NCBI RefSeq assembly: GCF_031127875.1
Contig: NZ_JARXIA010000030.1
Location: 1-50,743 of the forward strand
Direction of reading: 5' to 3'
DNA: 50,743 nt
Source: Pelagicoccus sp. SDUM812005
GTDB taxonomy: Bacteria; Verrucomicrobiota; Verrucomicrobiia; Opitutales; Opitutaceae
The notes under the pieces are model-generated. The model ran no database searches. It was not told the DNA's origin and worked only from the letters and a program-made list of their open reading frames with translations. Numbering within the stretch: the first letter of the stretch is position 1; the number at the start of each line of letters is the position of its first letter. Below, piece after piece: positions 1 through 8,766 of this stretch. The translations under genes and the position numbers were made by a program.

Positions 1-717
1 CTAGGTCAAATAATCTGTTCCGTCGTTTGAGGATGCTGCCTCCTTCGATTCAAAAATTCTCTATGATATTATATATTCTTCAGAAGTGGCTAACGACAAG
101 GTCAGACGCGAGCGCTTGCGCGAGTTGTCTGCACCGCCTGGATATGTGTTGATCTTTTGGGTTTCATCTTGGGGTAACCTTTTCGACAAATCGATCTTTT
201 GAATGCTTAGAAGATCATCTTTTTGTTCGTCGGTTAGATCCTAATTTCTTTATTTTTATTTAGGTCGGAGTCTTTGGGGCTTCCTGTTTCGAAGTTGGGT
301 AGGGTGCTTTCTTCTCAGAAGTAGATTATTGATAAGGTCGGATAGTTGCTCAAGTAGATCGTCGAAGTCTTCGGTTGTTCTCTTTTGTATCCAGATTTAT
401 ACGTCTCAGCCTGATCATTCGTTTTCTTCACATATCAGTAGTATTCTATGTAGTTTTGGTACACATAACACTTCTGATGTTATTTGCGGTTTTTAACTGT
501 TAAGTGCGCAGAATAACCGGCTATGGGCGTGGTTATGTGTCGGTAAATGGTCATATGCACTTTTTTCGGGGAATGGTTATTTGGACGTAGACGCTTGTTG
601 GGAGCTTGTTGGAGCGAGGGGTTGACACAAGTCAAAAGTAAGTGAAAATACGAGTTCTTGTATCTGTTATGTGCCTAGGATACCCCCTCTAGGCTTAACC
701 CCAATCTTGCTTGTATC
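1..717. other. AT-richer region with no gene, upstream of the integrase
   Basis: No open reading frame longer than short noise is visible on either strand, and the stretch is clearly richer in A and T than the rest of the window, especially 1-500. It contains scattered small inverted repeats, for example ATAACC at 513-518 facing GGTTAT at 531-536. It may be the recombination-site side of an integron-like element or the edge of an island. I could not identify convincing attC sites. Confidence 0.5.
622..650 (+). promoter_or_regulatory. possible promoter with overlapping palindrome, upstream of integrase
   Basis: A perfect -35-like TTGACA lies at 622-627, about 90 bases before the ATG at 718. 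With a 17-base spacer the -10 position (645-650, AAAATA) is poor. The -35 box is part of a perfect inverted repeat, TTGAC-ACAA-GTCAA (622-635), which could be a repressor site. Integron integrases are often SOS-controlled, but I cannot tell whether this palindrome is a LexA site of this lineage. Confidence 0.3.
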
Positions 718-1113
718 ATGAAGGAATCCGCCCCTGACGCTCCGGTTTGGGTAGCGCGAGCTCGCGCTGCCTGGAAGTCGATTCAATCTCCACCGCCCAG
801 CCGCAAATGGACGGCTTACTGGATTAAGAAGTTTCTGGTATACCTTGAGCGCAGGAACAAGGGGATCTTGCCGGAAAAAACGCCTTCGATGGGAGCGGTG
901 AAGTCGTTTTGCCGATTCATCGAGGATAAGTGGGAAGTGGAGGAGTGGAAGGTAGAGCAAGCAAGCGAGGCGCTTGGCTGGTTCGCTAACGTAGCCCGAT
1001 TTGGCGAAGGAGGAGGCAATGCGGAGTCGAAAGGAGCCTCGGCTTGTCCTGCTCCGAGGGCCGCTGGTTTTTCGGGTCCCGACCTAGGCGGTACGGTTGA
1101 ACGTGAAAGATGA
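718..1113 (+). CDS. N-terminal extension of integron-type integrase, separated by an in-frame TGA
   Basis: This 131-residue reading frame starts with ATG at 718 and stops at TGA 1111-1113. Residues 10-90 (WVARARAAWKS, WTAYWIKKFLVYLERR, AVKSFCRFIEDKW) read like a helical SAM-like DNA-binding domain of the kind found at the N terminus of tyrosine recombinases. The integrase that follows is in the same frame: reading through the TGA gives ICAEVPALPRPWLL and runs directly into the integrase start at 1150. I infer that 718-2205 was one long integrase gene with an N-terminal extension and that a nonsense codon in the linker now divides it. Alternatives are a genuine two-gene arrangement, stop-codon readthrough, or a sequencing error. 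Confidence 0.6.
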   Translation: MKESAPDAPVWVARARAAWKSIQSPPPSRKWTAYWIKKFLVYLERRNKGILPEKTPSMGAVKSFCRFIEDKWEVEEWKVEQASEALGWFANVARFGEGGGNAESKGASACPAPRAAGFSGPDLGGTVERER

Positions 1114-1149
1114 ATTTGCGCCGAGGTTCCAGCTCTGCCTCGCCCGTGG

Positions 1150-2205
1150 TTGCTTGACGATCGCTTAGCCGGGCGTTTTTCGAAATGGGGGGAGTTGGTG
1201 GTTGCGGAGTGTCGCAAGCGAGGGCACTCGATTCGGACGGAAAAGACCTACGAACAGTGGTGCCGTCGCTTCTCGGAGTGGTGGAAGGGGGTAGCCGATG
1301 AATCGACGGCGGCTCCGGAATTGGGAGGATTGGGAGAGGTTGTGGAGAGTGCGGTGGTCGGATTTATGGACTATCTGGCGGTTGACAAGTGCAGCTCGGC
1401 GTCGACGCAACGGCAGGCCCTGAACGCGGTTAGCTTCTTGGTGACGAAGACCTTAGGGCTGGAGGCCTTGGATTTTTCCGACTTCGTGAGGGGAAAGCGT
1501 CGTAAGAACCTGCCGGTGGTGCTGAGCGTGGACGAGGTGCAGCGGCTGCTCTTGCAGATGGAGGGGGAGTCGCGGCTGGCGGCGGAGCTGCTGTACGGCG
1601 GTGGGCTCCGCTTGATGGAGTGCGTGAGGTTGCGGCTCAAGGATCTGGATTTTGAATACGGCACGATCTTGGTAAGGGACGGCAAGGGAGCGAAGGATCG
1701 GGTGGTGCCTTTGGCCAAGTCGGTTGTGCCGGCACTGAAGCGTCAGGTGGAGTTCGTGAGGTCGCAGCACGCGGCGGACCTCAAGGCGGGCTTCGGGGAC
1801 GTCTACCTGCCGCCGAACTTGGCCAAGAAGTGGCCGAAGGCCGGCAAGGACGTGATCTGGCAATACCTGTTCCCGAGCAAGCGCATGCAGGTGGATCCGC
1901 GCTCGGAGGCGGAGAGGCGTCACCATATGACCGATCGCAAGCTCCGGGACGCGGTCAAGAAGGCCTCGCGGGACGCTGGGATCCTTAAGCGGGTGACGCC
2001 GCATACCTTGCGGCACAGCTTCGCGACGCACTTGCTGGAGAAGCACTATGATATCCGTACGGTGCAGGAGCTTATGGGGCATGCGTCGGTGGAGACGACG
2101 ATGATCTATACGCACGTGATGAATCGCCCGGGGCTGCACGTGGTGAGCCCGATGGACGACTTGGCGCTGGACAGTGGCGAGAGGGTGGCGGGAGCGGCGT
2201 TTTGA
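1150..2205 (+). CDS. intI: Integron integrase (tyrosine recombinase, IntI type)
   Basis: This is a site-specific tyrosine recombinase that in integrons inserts and excises gene cassettes at attI/attC sites. Residues 12-110 form the core-binding domain (ECRKRGHSIRTEKTY). The catalytic set is present: R154 in GGGLRLME, K179 in DGKGAKDR, H285 and R288 in HTLRHSF, H311 in GHASVETT and nucleophile Y320 in MIYTHV. An insertion at about 211-259 (GFGDVYLPPNLAKKWP, then QYLFPS and DPRSEAERRHH) matches the extra IntI-specific patch that distinguishes integron integrases from XerC/D. The frame opens at TTG 1150; no good Shine-Dalgarno is seen, so the true start is uncertain. From 1150 the length (351 residues) is close to typical IntI, so the protein may still be active without the upstream extension. 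No cassette array is visible. Confidence 0.87.
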   Translation: MLDDRLAGRFSKWGELVVAECRKRGHSIRTEKTYEQWCRRFSEWWKGVADESTAAPELGGLGEVVESAVVGFMDYLAVDKCSSASTQRQALNAVSFLVTKTLGLEALDFSDFVRGKRRKNLPVVLSVDEVQRLLLQMEGESRLAAELLYGGGLRLMECVRLRLKDLDFEYGTILVRDGKGAKDRVVPLAKSVVPALKRQVEFVRSQHAADLKAGFGDVYLPPNLAKKWPKAGKDVIWQYLFPSKRMQVDPRSEAERRHHMTDRKLRDAVKKASRDAGILKRVTPHTLRHSFATHLLEKHYDIRTVQELMGHASVETTMIYTHVMNRPGLHVVSPMDDLALDSGERVAGAAF

Positions 2206-2860
2206 GGCGGGGATGAGGGGGATGGGTTTTGGGGCCCGCAGATCTTCGCAGATTTTCGCAGATTGGGTTTGGGGATGGAGTGAGTACGGGGAGGAATCGC
2301 AGATATTTTGATGATTTTTGACGGATCCTGTGAGGGGATGCTGCGCCGCGGAGGAATTAACATCGCTTCGCTGAATCCCTTCGGCGGGCCTTCCACCTTC
2401 GCTAAAGCTTCCACCTTCGCCAAGGCTTCCGCCTTCGCCAAGGCTACTGCGGACATGCCTGTGGACATGCCTGCGGACGAGTCGGTGGACAAGTTGGAGG
2501 GCACGACGGTGGCAATGTTCGCGGGCCTCAGGGCGAGGATCCCTTCGCTGAACTCAGGGCGAGGACTCGATGCGGGAGTTGGTAGGGAGGGAAGAGTTGG
2601 ATCTGCCTTCGTTATAGGGCCGCCATTTCGTCGGCCGTAGCTTTAGCGAAAGTGGAAGCTCAAAGAGCGACGGCCGGATTCGCGGTTCCACCCCCCTTAA
2701 TCTCTCTCGGTACGCGGTTCCTCCGAACAAAAACCCCATCAGTCTCCAAACCAATCTGCGAAGATCTGCGGGCCCCAAAACACAAACCCAATCTACCATT
2801 CATCCCGAACGTCTACTTTGCTCTGATGAGCGAGGAGGCGTTTTGTGGTTCGTGGATGTA
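2206..2860. repeat. Intergenic repeat-rich region (families A and B)
   Basis: No convincing gene lies between the integrase and the channel gene. Family A (alternating GCAGATTT-like heptamers after GGCCCGCAGAT) occurs at about 2232-2270 and, inverted, at about 2751-2781. Family B (tandem CTTCGCCAAGGCTTCCGC units followed by GCGGAC triplet runs) occurs at about 2390-2490. The short frames across it translate to the low-complexity FAKASAFAKATAD pattern and are best regarded as repeat, not protein. Confidence 0.7.
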
Positions 2861-2970
2861 GCGACGGTTTTAATTTGGTTCATCATGTTTGTTTTGTAAA
2901 GCGAGGCGTCGCGTGGCGGCGATGCGGCCTTTTGACGAGGGCGAGGAGGTGAGATGAGGGGGCTTGGGGT

Positions 2971-4299
2971 TTATTCGTAGGCAAGGGGACTCGCGAAGGG
3001 GGCCGACAGGGTGCGTAAGTCGTGTCCGGTAGGCGCTTCGTGGATACGAAGGCCGAACTCGGGGAGCACCGCGAAGATGTGGTCGAAGATGTCGGATTGG
3101 ATGTCTTCGTATTCGCCCCATTTGGTGGTGGCGGTGAAGGCGTAGATTTGCAAGGGGAGCCCCTGGTTGGACGATTCGAGCTGCCGCACCAGTATCAGCA
3201 TTTCCTGGGCAATCCTGGGGTGGCTTTTGAGGTAGGATTTCAGGTAGCCGCGGAAGGTTCCGACGTTGGTGAGGCGACGTCCGTTCAGCGGAGACGACAG
3301 GTCGAGCTCGGCTTGCGAGTTCGATTGTTCCAGTTCGGCGAGCTTTCCTTCGAGATAGGGGGCCAGCAACTTCGCTTTGCGGAGCCGTTGCAGGGTGTCC
3401 TCGTCGAGGAAGGCGATGCTGGAGGTGTTGATATGGATGTTGCGCTTGATGCGTCGTCCGCCGGAGTCCGACATGCCGCGCCAATTCTTGAAGGAGTCGG
3501 AAATGAGGGCGTAGGTGGGAATGGTGGTGATGGTCTTGTCCCAGTTTTGCACCTTCACGGTGGTGAGTCCGATGTCGATCACGTTGCCGTCGGCCCCGTA
3601 CTTGGGCATTTCGAGCCAATCGCCGACCGATAGCATGTTGTTGGCCGAGAGCTGGATTCCGGCGACGAGTCCTAGTATCGGGTCTTTGAATACGAGCATG
3701 AGCACGGCGGAAAGGGCACCGAGGCCGCTGAGCAGGATGAGCGGGGATTCGCCCATGAGCAGGGATATGCCGATGATCGAGGCGACGACGCTGGCGGCGA
3801 TTTTGAGGGTTTGGGTTATGCCGCGCAGCGGGAAGTGGATACGTTTTCCGTTGCGAAGGAGGAGGCCCTGCAGGGCGTCGAGAAGGGCGTAGAAGGTAAG
3901 CAGGCCGAACAGCAGCATCCAGAGTTGGAGGGCTGTGGTTAGGGCCTTGCTGAGGAAGGATGCGGGCGAGAGCCAAAGCTGGGCTTGTACGTGAGCCACG
4001 GCTCCCTGCAGGGCGAAGGCGGCGCGGGAAAGCACGCGGCGGGCGTAGAGGGTCCTGCTCAAGCCCTGCGTGTTTCGGGCCTTGGCCCGGTCGATCAGCT
4101 TCAGGGCGAGGCGATGGAGCAGCAGGTGGAGGATGCTGGCTACGATAGCCATCCATGCGAGGGCGATGGCGTTGTACAGGAGGCTTGCGTACTCGGGGGA
4201 TTGGCTTTGCAGCCAATTGTGCAAGGATTCGCGGACGCCAGTCCGGATGATTTCGAAGTTTTCTAGGGAAGCGATTGGTTCCCACCGTTGTGTATTCAT
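2971..4299 (-). CDS. ybdG: YbdG/MscM-type mechanosensitive ion channel
   Basis: This is a mechanosensitive channel of the inner membrane, MscS superfamily, YbdG (miniconductance) subfamily, which protects against hypo-osmotic shock. The 442 residues have five hydrophobic segments in the first half. The pore and upper beta domain are nearly identical to what I recall of E. coli YbdG: SGLGALSAVLMLVFKDPILG, GDWLEMPKYGADG and GLTTVKVQNWDKTITTIPTY. The C-terminal domain keeps GGRRIKR, FLDEDTLQRL, NVGTFRGYL, LPLQIYAFT and the closing DIFDHIFAVLPEFGLR. Start is ATG at 4299, and length agrees with the family (about 415-440). It is a single gene, flanked by repeat DNA and a small secreted protein on the same strand, with no sign of a role in polysaccharide use. 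Confidence 0.93.
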   Translation of the reverse strand: MNTQRWEPIASLENFEIIRTGVRESLHNWLQSQSPEYASLLYNAIALAWMAIVASILHLLLHRLALKLIDRAKARNTQGLSRTLYARRVLSRAAFALQGAVAHVQAQLWLSPASFLSKALTTALQLWMLLFGLLTFYALLDALQGLLLRNGKRIHFPLRGITQTLKIAASVVASIIGISLLMGESPLILLSGLGALSAVLMLVFKDPILGLVAGIQLSANNMLSVGDWLEMPKYGADGNVIDIGLTTVKVQNWDKTITTIPTYALISDSFKNWRGMSDSGGRRIKRNIHINTSSIAFLDEDTLQRLRKAKLLAPYLEGKLAELEQSNSQAELDLSSPLNGRRLTNVGTFRGYLKSYLKSHPRIAQEMLILVRQLESSNQGLPLQIYAFTATTKWGEYEDIQSDIFDHIFAVLPEFGLRIHEAPTGHDLRTLSAPFASPLAYE

Positions 4300-4491
4300 G
4301 GAAAAGTGTGAGTTGATGGATCGAGGGAATTGCGGCGGTGAGCTCGCGGGGCGTTGAGGTGGCTCCGCTTTTGGTGTTCGCGGCGAAGGCTTGGGCCGCG
4401 AACGTATAGGGGCAGGCCTGGCTGGCCCTGGGGGCTTGCCAGTCGTGGCGGGGCCCGCTAGCGGCGCATACCGCGGTCGAGCTCTACAAGA

Positions 4492-4851
4492 TTAACGAGA
4501 AATCTCGCTGCTTCTAGGCGGGGAGCGGCACCCGAAGGACGCTTGTAGGACTCCTTCGACGATCTCGTTTTCTTCCTCCAGTACGCTGACGAAGAAGGAA
4601 GTGGGGGCCGTAGGCGCTTGGTCTTCGTCCGTGGCGAAAACGAGTTTCGCCTGAACGGGGTCCTTGTGGATAGGGAGGCGCAAGGGCGAACCTGTCTCGC
4701 ATCGCCCTACGGCCAAGCTGTGTTGGTTGTGGAGAGTGGTTAGGGTTGGCTGCTCACTTTCGTCGTGGATGGGCAGGGTCGCGCTGAGCGTTCCGATGGG
4801 AGTGGAAACGGCTAGGAACAGCGCGACGAATATATGCCAGATAGTTTTCAA
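4492..4851 (-). CDS. Small secreted hypothetical protein
   Basis: The 119-residue frame starts with ATG at 4851 and has a clear signal peptide (MKTIWHIFVALFLAVS, then small residues up to about 24). The mature part is polar, with one Cys at about 51 and another at about 108, and matches no family I know. Its own ATG, the signal peptide and acceptable codon use support a real gene. It lies about 190 bases upstream of the channel gene on the same strand and could be co-transcribed with it. Function unknown. Confidence 0.5.
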   Translation of the reverse strand: MKTIWHIFVALFLAVSTPIGTLSATLPIHDESEQPTLTTLHNQHSLAVGRCETGSPLRLPIHKDPVQAKLVFATDEDQAPTAPTSFFVSVLEEENEIVEGVLQASFGCRSPPRSSEISR

Positions 4852-5223
4852 ACGACGGAGTGGATGACGGAACCTGCAATGACGAACGGGGGGCTGATGT
4901 CAATTGCACTGGGCGTTGGATTTGATGCGGGAAATCGTGTTTTTTTGGCCCGCAGATTTACGCGGATGTTTTTCGGTTTCTTGGGAATGTTGGCAGGGAG
5001 AGGATTGCTCTGATGAGCAAGGAGGCGTTTGGGTGAGGTGGGGATTTTGGATTGTGCTTTTGGGGGGGCGCAGATTTACGCGGATGTGCGCAGATTGTTT
5101 TTTTGGGGGGGATGGTTGGGGAATGTGGGGAGGGGAGTTGGTTTTGTATTTCATACAGTTGGATTCGGTTGTGGGGGAATTTGGAAGGCGCTGGTCTTGA
5201 GGGACTCAACTGAATTGTTTTTT
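4852..5223. repeat. Intergenic region with two family A repeat copies
   Basis: This gap between the divergent genes at 4851 and 5224 holds two family A copies, at about 4947-4970 (GGCCCGCAGATTTACGCGGA) and 5067-5097 (GCGCAGATTTACGCGGATG). An open frame extends upstream of 5224 through this DNA, but it encodes only repeat-derived sequence and no protein domain. The promoters of both flanking genes must lie here; I see no strong boxes. Confidence 0.6.
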
Positions 5224-6228
5224 ATGTCAAAACTCCCCAAGTCTATCGTGATTATGGACCCGCTTCGCCTCTCAAGCGTTTATGGTCCGGAACAGCTTTC
5301 TCAGATCGAAGAAATCAGCGAATTGGTCTGCCCGCCTTTGTCCAAGGAGGATGTCGCTGCTAACCCTGAACGGATGGCTGAAGTCGAATACCTTTTTGGT
5401 GGTTGGGGCATGCCTGAGTTGAACACGGCGTTTCTGGAGAGCGCCCCTAACTTGAAGGGGGTCTTTTTCAGCGCCGGCACGGTGAAGCCTTATGTCTCGG
5501 ACGAGCTTTGGGAGCGTGGCATCGTTTTAACGAACGCCCACCAGGCCAATGCGGTGCCGGTGGCCGAGTACTGCGTGGCGGCTATCATTCTCTCGCTGAA
5601 GCTGGGGTGGACTTACCTGCGTACTCTGCGGGAGAAGCAGAGCTGGCAGCGGGAGACGACGGAGATCCCGGGCTGCTACGACGCGACGGTTGGCCTAGTG
5701 TCGCTGGGTGCGATCGGGTTCAAGACGCTGGAGCTTTTGAAGCCTTTTAAGGTCAAGCCCTTGATCTACAGCACGAGCATGTCGCAGGCCCAAGCTGAGG
5801 AGTGGGGCGGCGAGGTGGTTAGCCTGGACGAAATCTTCGAGCGCAGCGACGTGATATCGCTGCATACGCCGCTGTTGCCGTCGACACGGGGCATGATTCG
5901 CGGCGAGCACATTCGCAAGATGCGTCACCGGGCGACGTTCATCAATACGGCTCGCGGAGCGGTGGTGAACCAGGCTGAGATGATCGAAGCGATGCGGGAG
6001 CGTCCGGACTTGACGGCTTTGGTCGACGTGACGGACCCGGAGCCTCCTGCCGATGGAGACGAGATCTTCAAGGTGGATAATATCCATGTGACGCCTCACA
6101 TCGCGGGGTCGCTGGGGCGGGAATGTCGCCGCCTGGGCCAGACTGCGATCGACGAGTGCAAGCGCTACCTAGCTGGCGAGGATTTGCTCTACCAAGTGGT
6201 GGAAAGCGATTTGGCCCGCATGGCCTAG
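5224..6228 (+). CDS. D-isomer-specific 2-hydroxyacid dehydrogenase family protein
   Basis: This NAD(P)-dependent oxidoreductase interconverts 2-hydroxyacids and 2-oxoacids; the substrate cannot be read from sequence. I start it at ATG 5224 (MSKLPKSIVI; 334 residues) because the open frame upstream is repeat DNA. The nucleotide-binding turn is at about 157-165 (GLVSLGAIG, with Ser in place of the first Gly of the usual GxGxxG). The catalytic triad is present: R244 in NTARGAVV, E273 in DPEPP and H292 in HIAGS. It is followed after 24 bases by the TIM-barrel protein, so the two are probably one operon. Near a polysaccharide region it may act on a sugar acid, which is inference. Confidence 0.88.
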   Translation: MSKLPKSIVIMDPLRLSSVYGPEQLSQIEEISELVCPPLSKEDVAANPERMAEVEYLFGGWGMPELNTAFLESAPNLKGVFFSAGTVKPYVSDELWERGIVLTNAHQANAVPVAEYCVAAIILSLKLGWTYLRTLREKQSWQRETTEIPGCYDATVGLVSLGAIGFKTLELLKPFKVKPLIYSTSMSQAQAEEWGGEVVSLDEIFERSDVISLHTPLLPSTRGMIRGEHIRKMRHRATFINTARGAVVNQAEMIEAMRERPDLTALVDVTDPEPPADGDEIFKVDNIHVTPHIAGSLGRECRRLGQTAIDECKRYLAGEDLLYQVVESDLARMA

Positions 6229-6252
6229 CTGGAACTAGAGCTTGGATCCGAG

Positions 6253-7047
6253 ATGAAGATCGCTATCAACACCGTTACCTTGCGCGAGTTTTCCCGCGAG
6301 GAGGTTGTATCCATATTAACTGACAACAAGGTAGGCGCCGTTGAGTGGGCGGGAGATGTTCATGTACCGCCGGGCGACTTGGAGGCGGCTGCGGCTGCCA
6401 AGGAGCTTTGCGAGCAAGCGGGCATCGTTTGCACGAGCTACGGTTCCTACTACCAGTGCGACGAGCAGGGGCAAGGGGGCGGTCCGTTCCGCTTTAACCT
6501 GGGTGGCGACGTAGCGCTCGATACGGCGGCGGCTTTGGGAGTGGACGCGATCCGCGTGTGGGCCGGGCGCTTGGCTAGCGATAAGGCTTCCGCGGAGTAC
6601 CGCAAAGAGGTGGCTGGGTGTCTTGCTGCCTTCTGCGATCAGGCGGCAGCCTTGGGGATGTCGGTGCACCTTGAGTTTCACCGTAATACGCTGACGGATA
6701 CGGTCGCGAGTACGCTTGACTTGTTGGGGGCTGTTTCGAGGGACAACTTGTTTTCTTACTGGCAGCCTCGCCATGGGATCGGCGTGGAGGAGAATGTCGC
6801 TGACATCCATGCCTTGGGGGAGCGGCTCTCGAACGTGCATGTTTTCCACTGGTTGTTGCAGGAGGATGGCTCGAGCGTGGAGCGGCGCCCGCTCGTGGAG
6901 GGGCGGGAGCGTTGGGATGTGTATTTCTCGGCGATCCAGGCGTATCCGCGGGATCGTTACGCGATGATCGAGTTCGTGAGGGGAGATACGCTTCCTCAGT
7001 TGGAAGAGGATCTGGGGGTGCTGCGTTCGGTTTTGAGTCTGGATTGA
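6253..7047 (+). CDS. Xylose isomerase-like TIM barrel (sugar phosphate isomerase/epimerase family)
   Basis: The 264-residue protein is a small AP-endonuclease-2/xylose-isomerase-like TIM barrel. Members isomerise or epimerise sugars and sugar acids with a divalent metal. Visible elements include strand 1 MKIAINTVTL, VGAVEWAGDVHV, LGVDAIRVWAG, the metal-binding Glu in MSVHLEFHRNT, YWQPRH (Asp/His region), LSNVHVFHW and the last Glu in YAMIEFVRG. It has no signal peptide and so is cytoplasmic. It begins 24 bases after the dehydrogenase stop, with GGATCC upstream as a weak ribosome site. It probably works with the dehydrogenase in a sugar or uronate-derived pathway; the exact substrate is unknown. 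Confidence 0.85.
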   Translation: MKIAINTVTLREFSREEVVSILTDNKVGAVEWAGDVHVPPGDLEAAAAAKELCEQAGIVCTSYGSYYQCDEQGQGGGPFRFNLGGDVALDTAAALGVDAIRVWAGRLASDKASAEYRKEVAGCLAAFCDQAAALGMSVHLEFHRNTLTDTVASTLDLLGAVSRDNLFSYWQPRHGIGVEENVADIHALGERLSNVHVFHWLLQEDGSSVERRPLVEGRERWDVYFSAIQAYPRDRYAMIEFVRGDTLPQLEEDLGVLRSVLSLD

Positions 7048-7297
7048 GGTGGATGATTGGGGCGGTGTGTGTGGCCCGCAGATTTACGCAGATTTGCGCA
7101 GATTGGGTTTGATGGAGCTTGTAGGGGATCTTGCAATACGGTCGCGGGCTAAAGCTCCGCGCTACGGGATCTTGCAATGGGGTCGCGGGCTTCCGCCTTC
7201 GCCAAGGCTTCCGCCTTCGCTGAAGCTTCTGCGGACAAGTCTGCGGACGGGGAAAGCTCCGCGCTGCGGGAGCTTGCGCTTTTTGAGGGGTGGGGAT
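7048..7297. repeat. Intergenic family A and family B repeats
   Basis: This is the space between two convergent genes. A family A copy (GGCCCGCAGATTTACGCAGA onwards) spans about 7072-7110. A family B copy spans about 7140-7275; bases 7177-7265 are identical to 11314-11402 (89 bases). The sequence has internal near-repeats such as GGATCTTGCAATGGGGTCGC. No gene or clear terminator was seen. Confidence 0.75.
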
Positions 7298-8746
7298 TTA
7301 GGCGAAGATGTCGGTTACGGGGGTGCCTTTTCCGTCTTCGGTAACGTAGAAGGGGCGGCCTTCTACGGAAAACTCGGTTTTGGGACTGATGCCCATGGCG
7401 GTCATGATGGTTGCGTGTAGGTCCGTCACGGATACGGGGTTCTCGATGGCTACGAGTGGGCGCTCGTCGGCGGTCTTCCCGTAGAGGTAGCCTTTTTTGA
7501 CTCCGCCTCCGAAGAGGGCAACGCTGGAACCTCCGGTGAAGTGGCGGTGCAGGCCGTAGTGTTTTTCTTCCGTAATGAAGTCGCCTTTGTGGGCGGCTTG
7601 GTCGTTGGCGTTGGAACCGGGCTTTCCTTCCATGATGGCATCTCGGCTAAACTCGGAGGCGACGATGACGAGGGTACGATCCAGGAGTCCGCGTTCTTCG
7701 AGGTCGAGGATGAGTTGGGCGATGGGTCGGTCGATCTCTTTGTGCATGCGATCGGTGGTGCTGTGGCCGGCGGCATGGGTATCCCAATGGAGAAAGGGCA
7801 CGTACTCGGTGGTGACTTCTACGAAGCGAGCTCCGTTTTCGACGAGGCGGCGGGCAAGGAGGCAGCCGCGTCCGAATCGTCCGGTATCGTAGGCGTCGCG
7901 GACTTCTTGGGGCTCTCGTTCGATATCGAAGGCTTCGCGTTCTTTGGAGCTGAGGAGTCGGTAGGCGTTGTCCATGGATCGCAGGAGTGACTCTTGCTGG
8001 TAGTCGCTGGCGTATTCACGATTTGGATTCTTGTCTACGAGCTGGCGGAAAAGGCGGTTGCGGTTGGCGAAGCGCGCTCCGGTCATTCCTTCGGGCGGGC
8101 GGACGGATTGGGCCGCTTGTTCGGGGAAGGGGAGATTCATGGGACCGTATTCGCTGCCGAAGAATCCTGCGGTAGTGAAGGCTTTGAGTTCTTCTTGTTC
8201 GCCGATGCCTTCGAGGCGCTGCCCGATATTTATGAAGGGGGGCATGATGTCGTTGCGGGGGCCGAGTACCCGAGCGATCCAGGAGCCGAGGTGGGGGCAG
8301 GCCACGGTTTGCGGTGGTACGTAACCGGTGTGCCAGTGGTACTGGTGGCGGGAGTGGAGGATGCTGCCGAGGTCGGGCTGGACGGCGGAGCGTATCAGGG
8401 TGCCGCGATCCATGATGCTGGCGATGCGCTTGAGTCCGGAACTGATCTTGATGTTGTCGACGGCTGTGTCGATGGAGGGAAAGGTACTGAGGACGGTATC
8501 GACCGGCATGCCTTGGGAGTAGGGGGCGTAGCGTTTGGGGTCGAAGGTTTCGGGGGCGGCCATACCGCCTGCCATCCAGAGGAGGATGCAGGCGTCGGCT
8601 TTGGCTGCGGGATGCTTGAATCCGCTGCCGCGGACGATCTGTGGGGCGCCAGCCATCCAGGCTGCGGAGGAGGCGAGGGCTAGCTTTTTGAGGAAATCGC
8701 GTCGGACGATGGGTTCGGGCGCGTGGGGGTCGATGGAAAAGCTCAT
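7298..8746 (-). CDS. DUF1501 domain-containing protein with Tat-type signal
   Basis: The 482-residue protein belongs to DUF1501 (PF07394), distantly related to the alkaline phosphatase/sulfatase fold, and common in Planctomycetes and Verrucomicrobia. The N terminus has a twin-arginine-like signal (RRDFLKK at 15-21, then a hydrophobic stretch ending near VRGSG), suggesting folded export. Typical family stretches are CILLWMAGGMAAPETFDPK, YHWHTGYVPPQ, GSWIARVLGPRNDIMPPF, ARRLVENGARFVEV, HWDTHAAGH and TLVIVASEFSR. It starts 20 bases after the stop of the DUF1549/DUF1553 gene, the usual operon pairing. The biochemical role of the pair is not established; here it sits beside sulfatase and lyase genes. 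Confidence 0.92.
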   Translation of the reverse strand: MSFSIDPHAPEPIVRRDFLKKLALASSAAWMAGAPQIVRGSGFKHPAAKADACILLWMAGGMAAPETFDPKRYAPYSQGMPVDTVLSTFPSIDTAVDNIKISSGLKRIASIMDRGTLIRSAVQPDLGSILHSRHQYHWHTGYVPPQTVACPHLGSWIARVLGPRNDIMPPFINIGQRLEGIGEQEELKAFTTAGFFGSEYGPMNLPFPEQAAQSVRPPEGMTGARFANRNRLFRQLVDKNPNREYASDYQQESLLRSMDNAYRLLSSKEREAFDIEREPQEVRDAYDTGRFGRGCLLARRLVENGARFVEVTTEYVPFLHWDTHAAGHSTTDRMHKEIDRPIAQLILDLEERGLLDRTLVIVASEFSRDAIMEGKPGSNANDQAAHKGDFITEEKHYGLHRHFTGGSSVALFGGGVKKGYLYGKTADERPLVAIENPVSVTDLHATIMTAMGISPKTEFSVEGRPFYVTEDGKGTPVTDIFA

Positions 8747-8766
8747 GGTCTGTGGGGCTGGGAGGT

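Noticed and set aside
499-699. GTTRRRY/RYYYAAC-like heptamers (499-505 and 693-699) as possible integron recombination sites
   Set aside because: Such degenerate heptamers are expected by chance, and no attC-like folded structure joins them.
2308-2640. 110-codon frame with FAKASTFAKASAFAKATAD pattern
   Set aside because: It is the translation of dispersed repeat family B; related repeats elsewhere in the window are out of frame or lack starts.
5029-5223. Upstream extension of the hydroxyacid dehydrogenase frame
   Set aside because: It encodes family A repeat DNA and no part of the dehydrogenase fold; ATG 5224 fits the normal N terminus.
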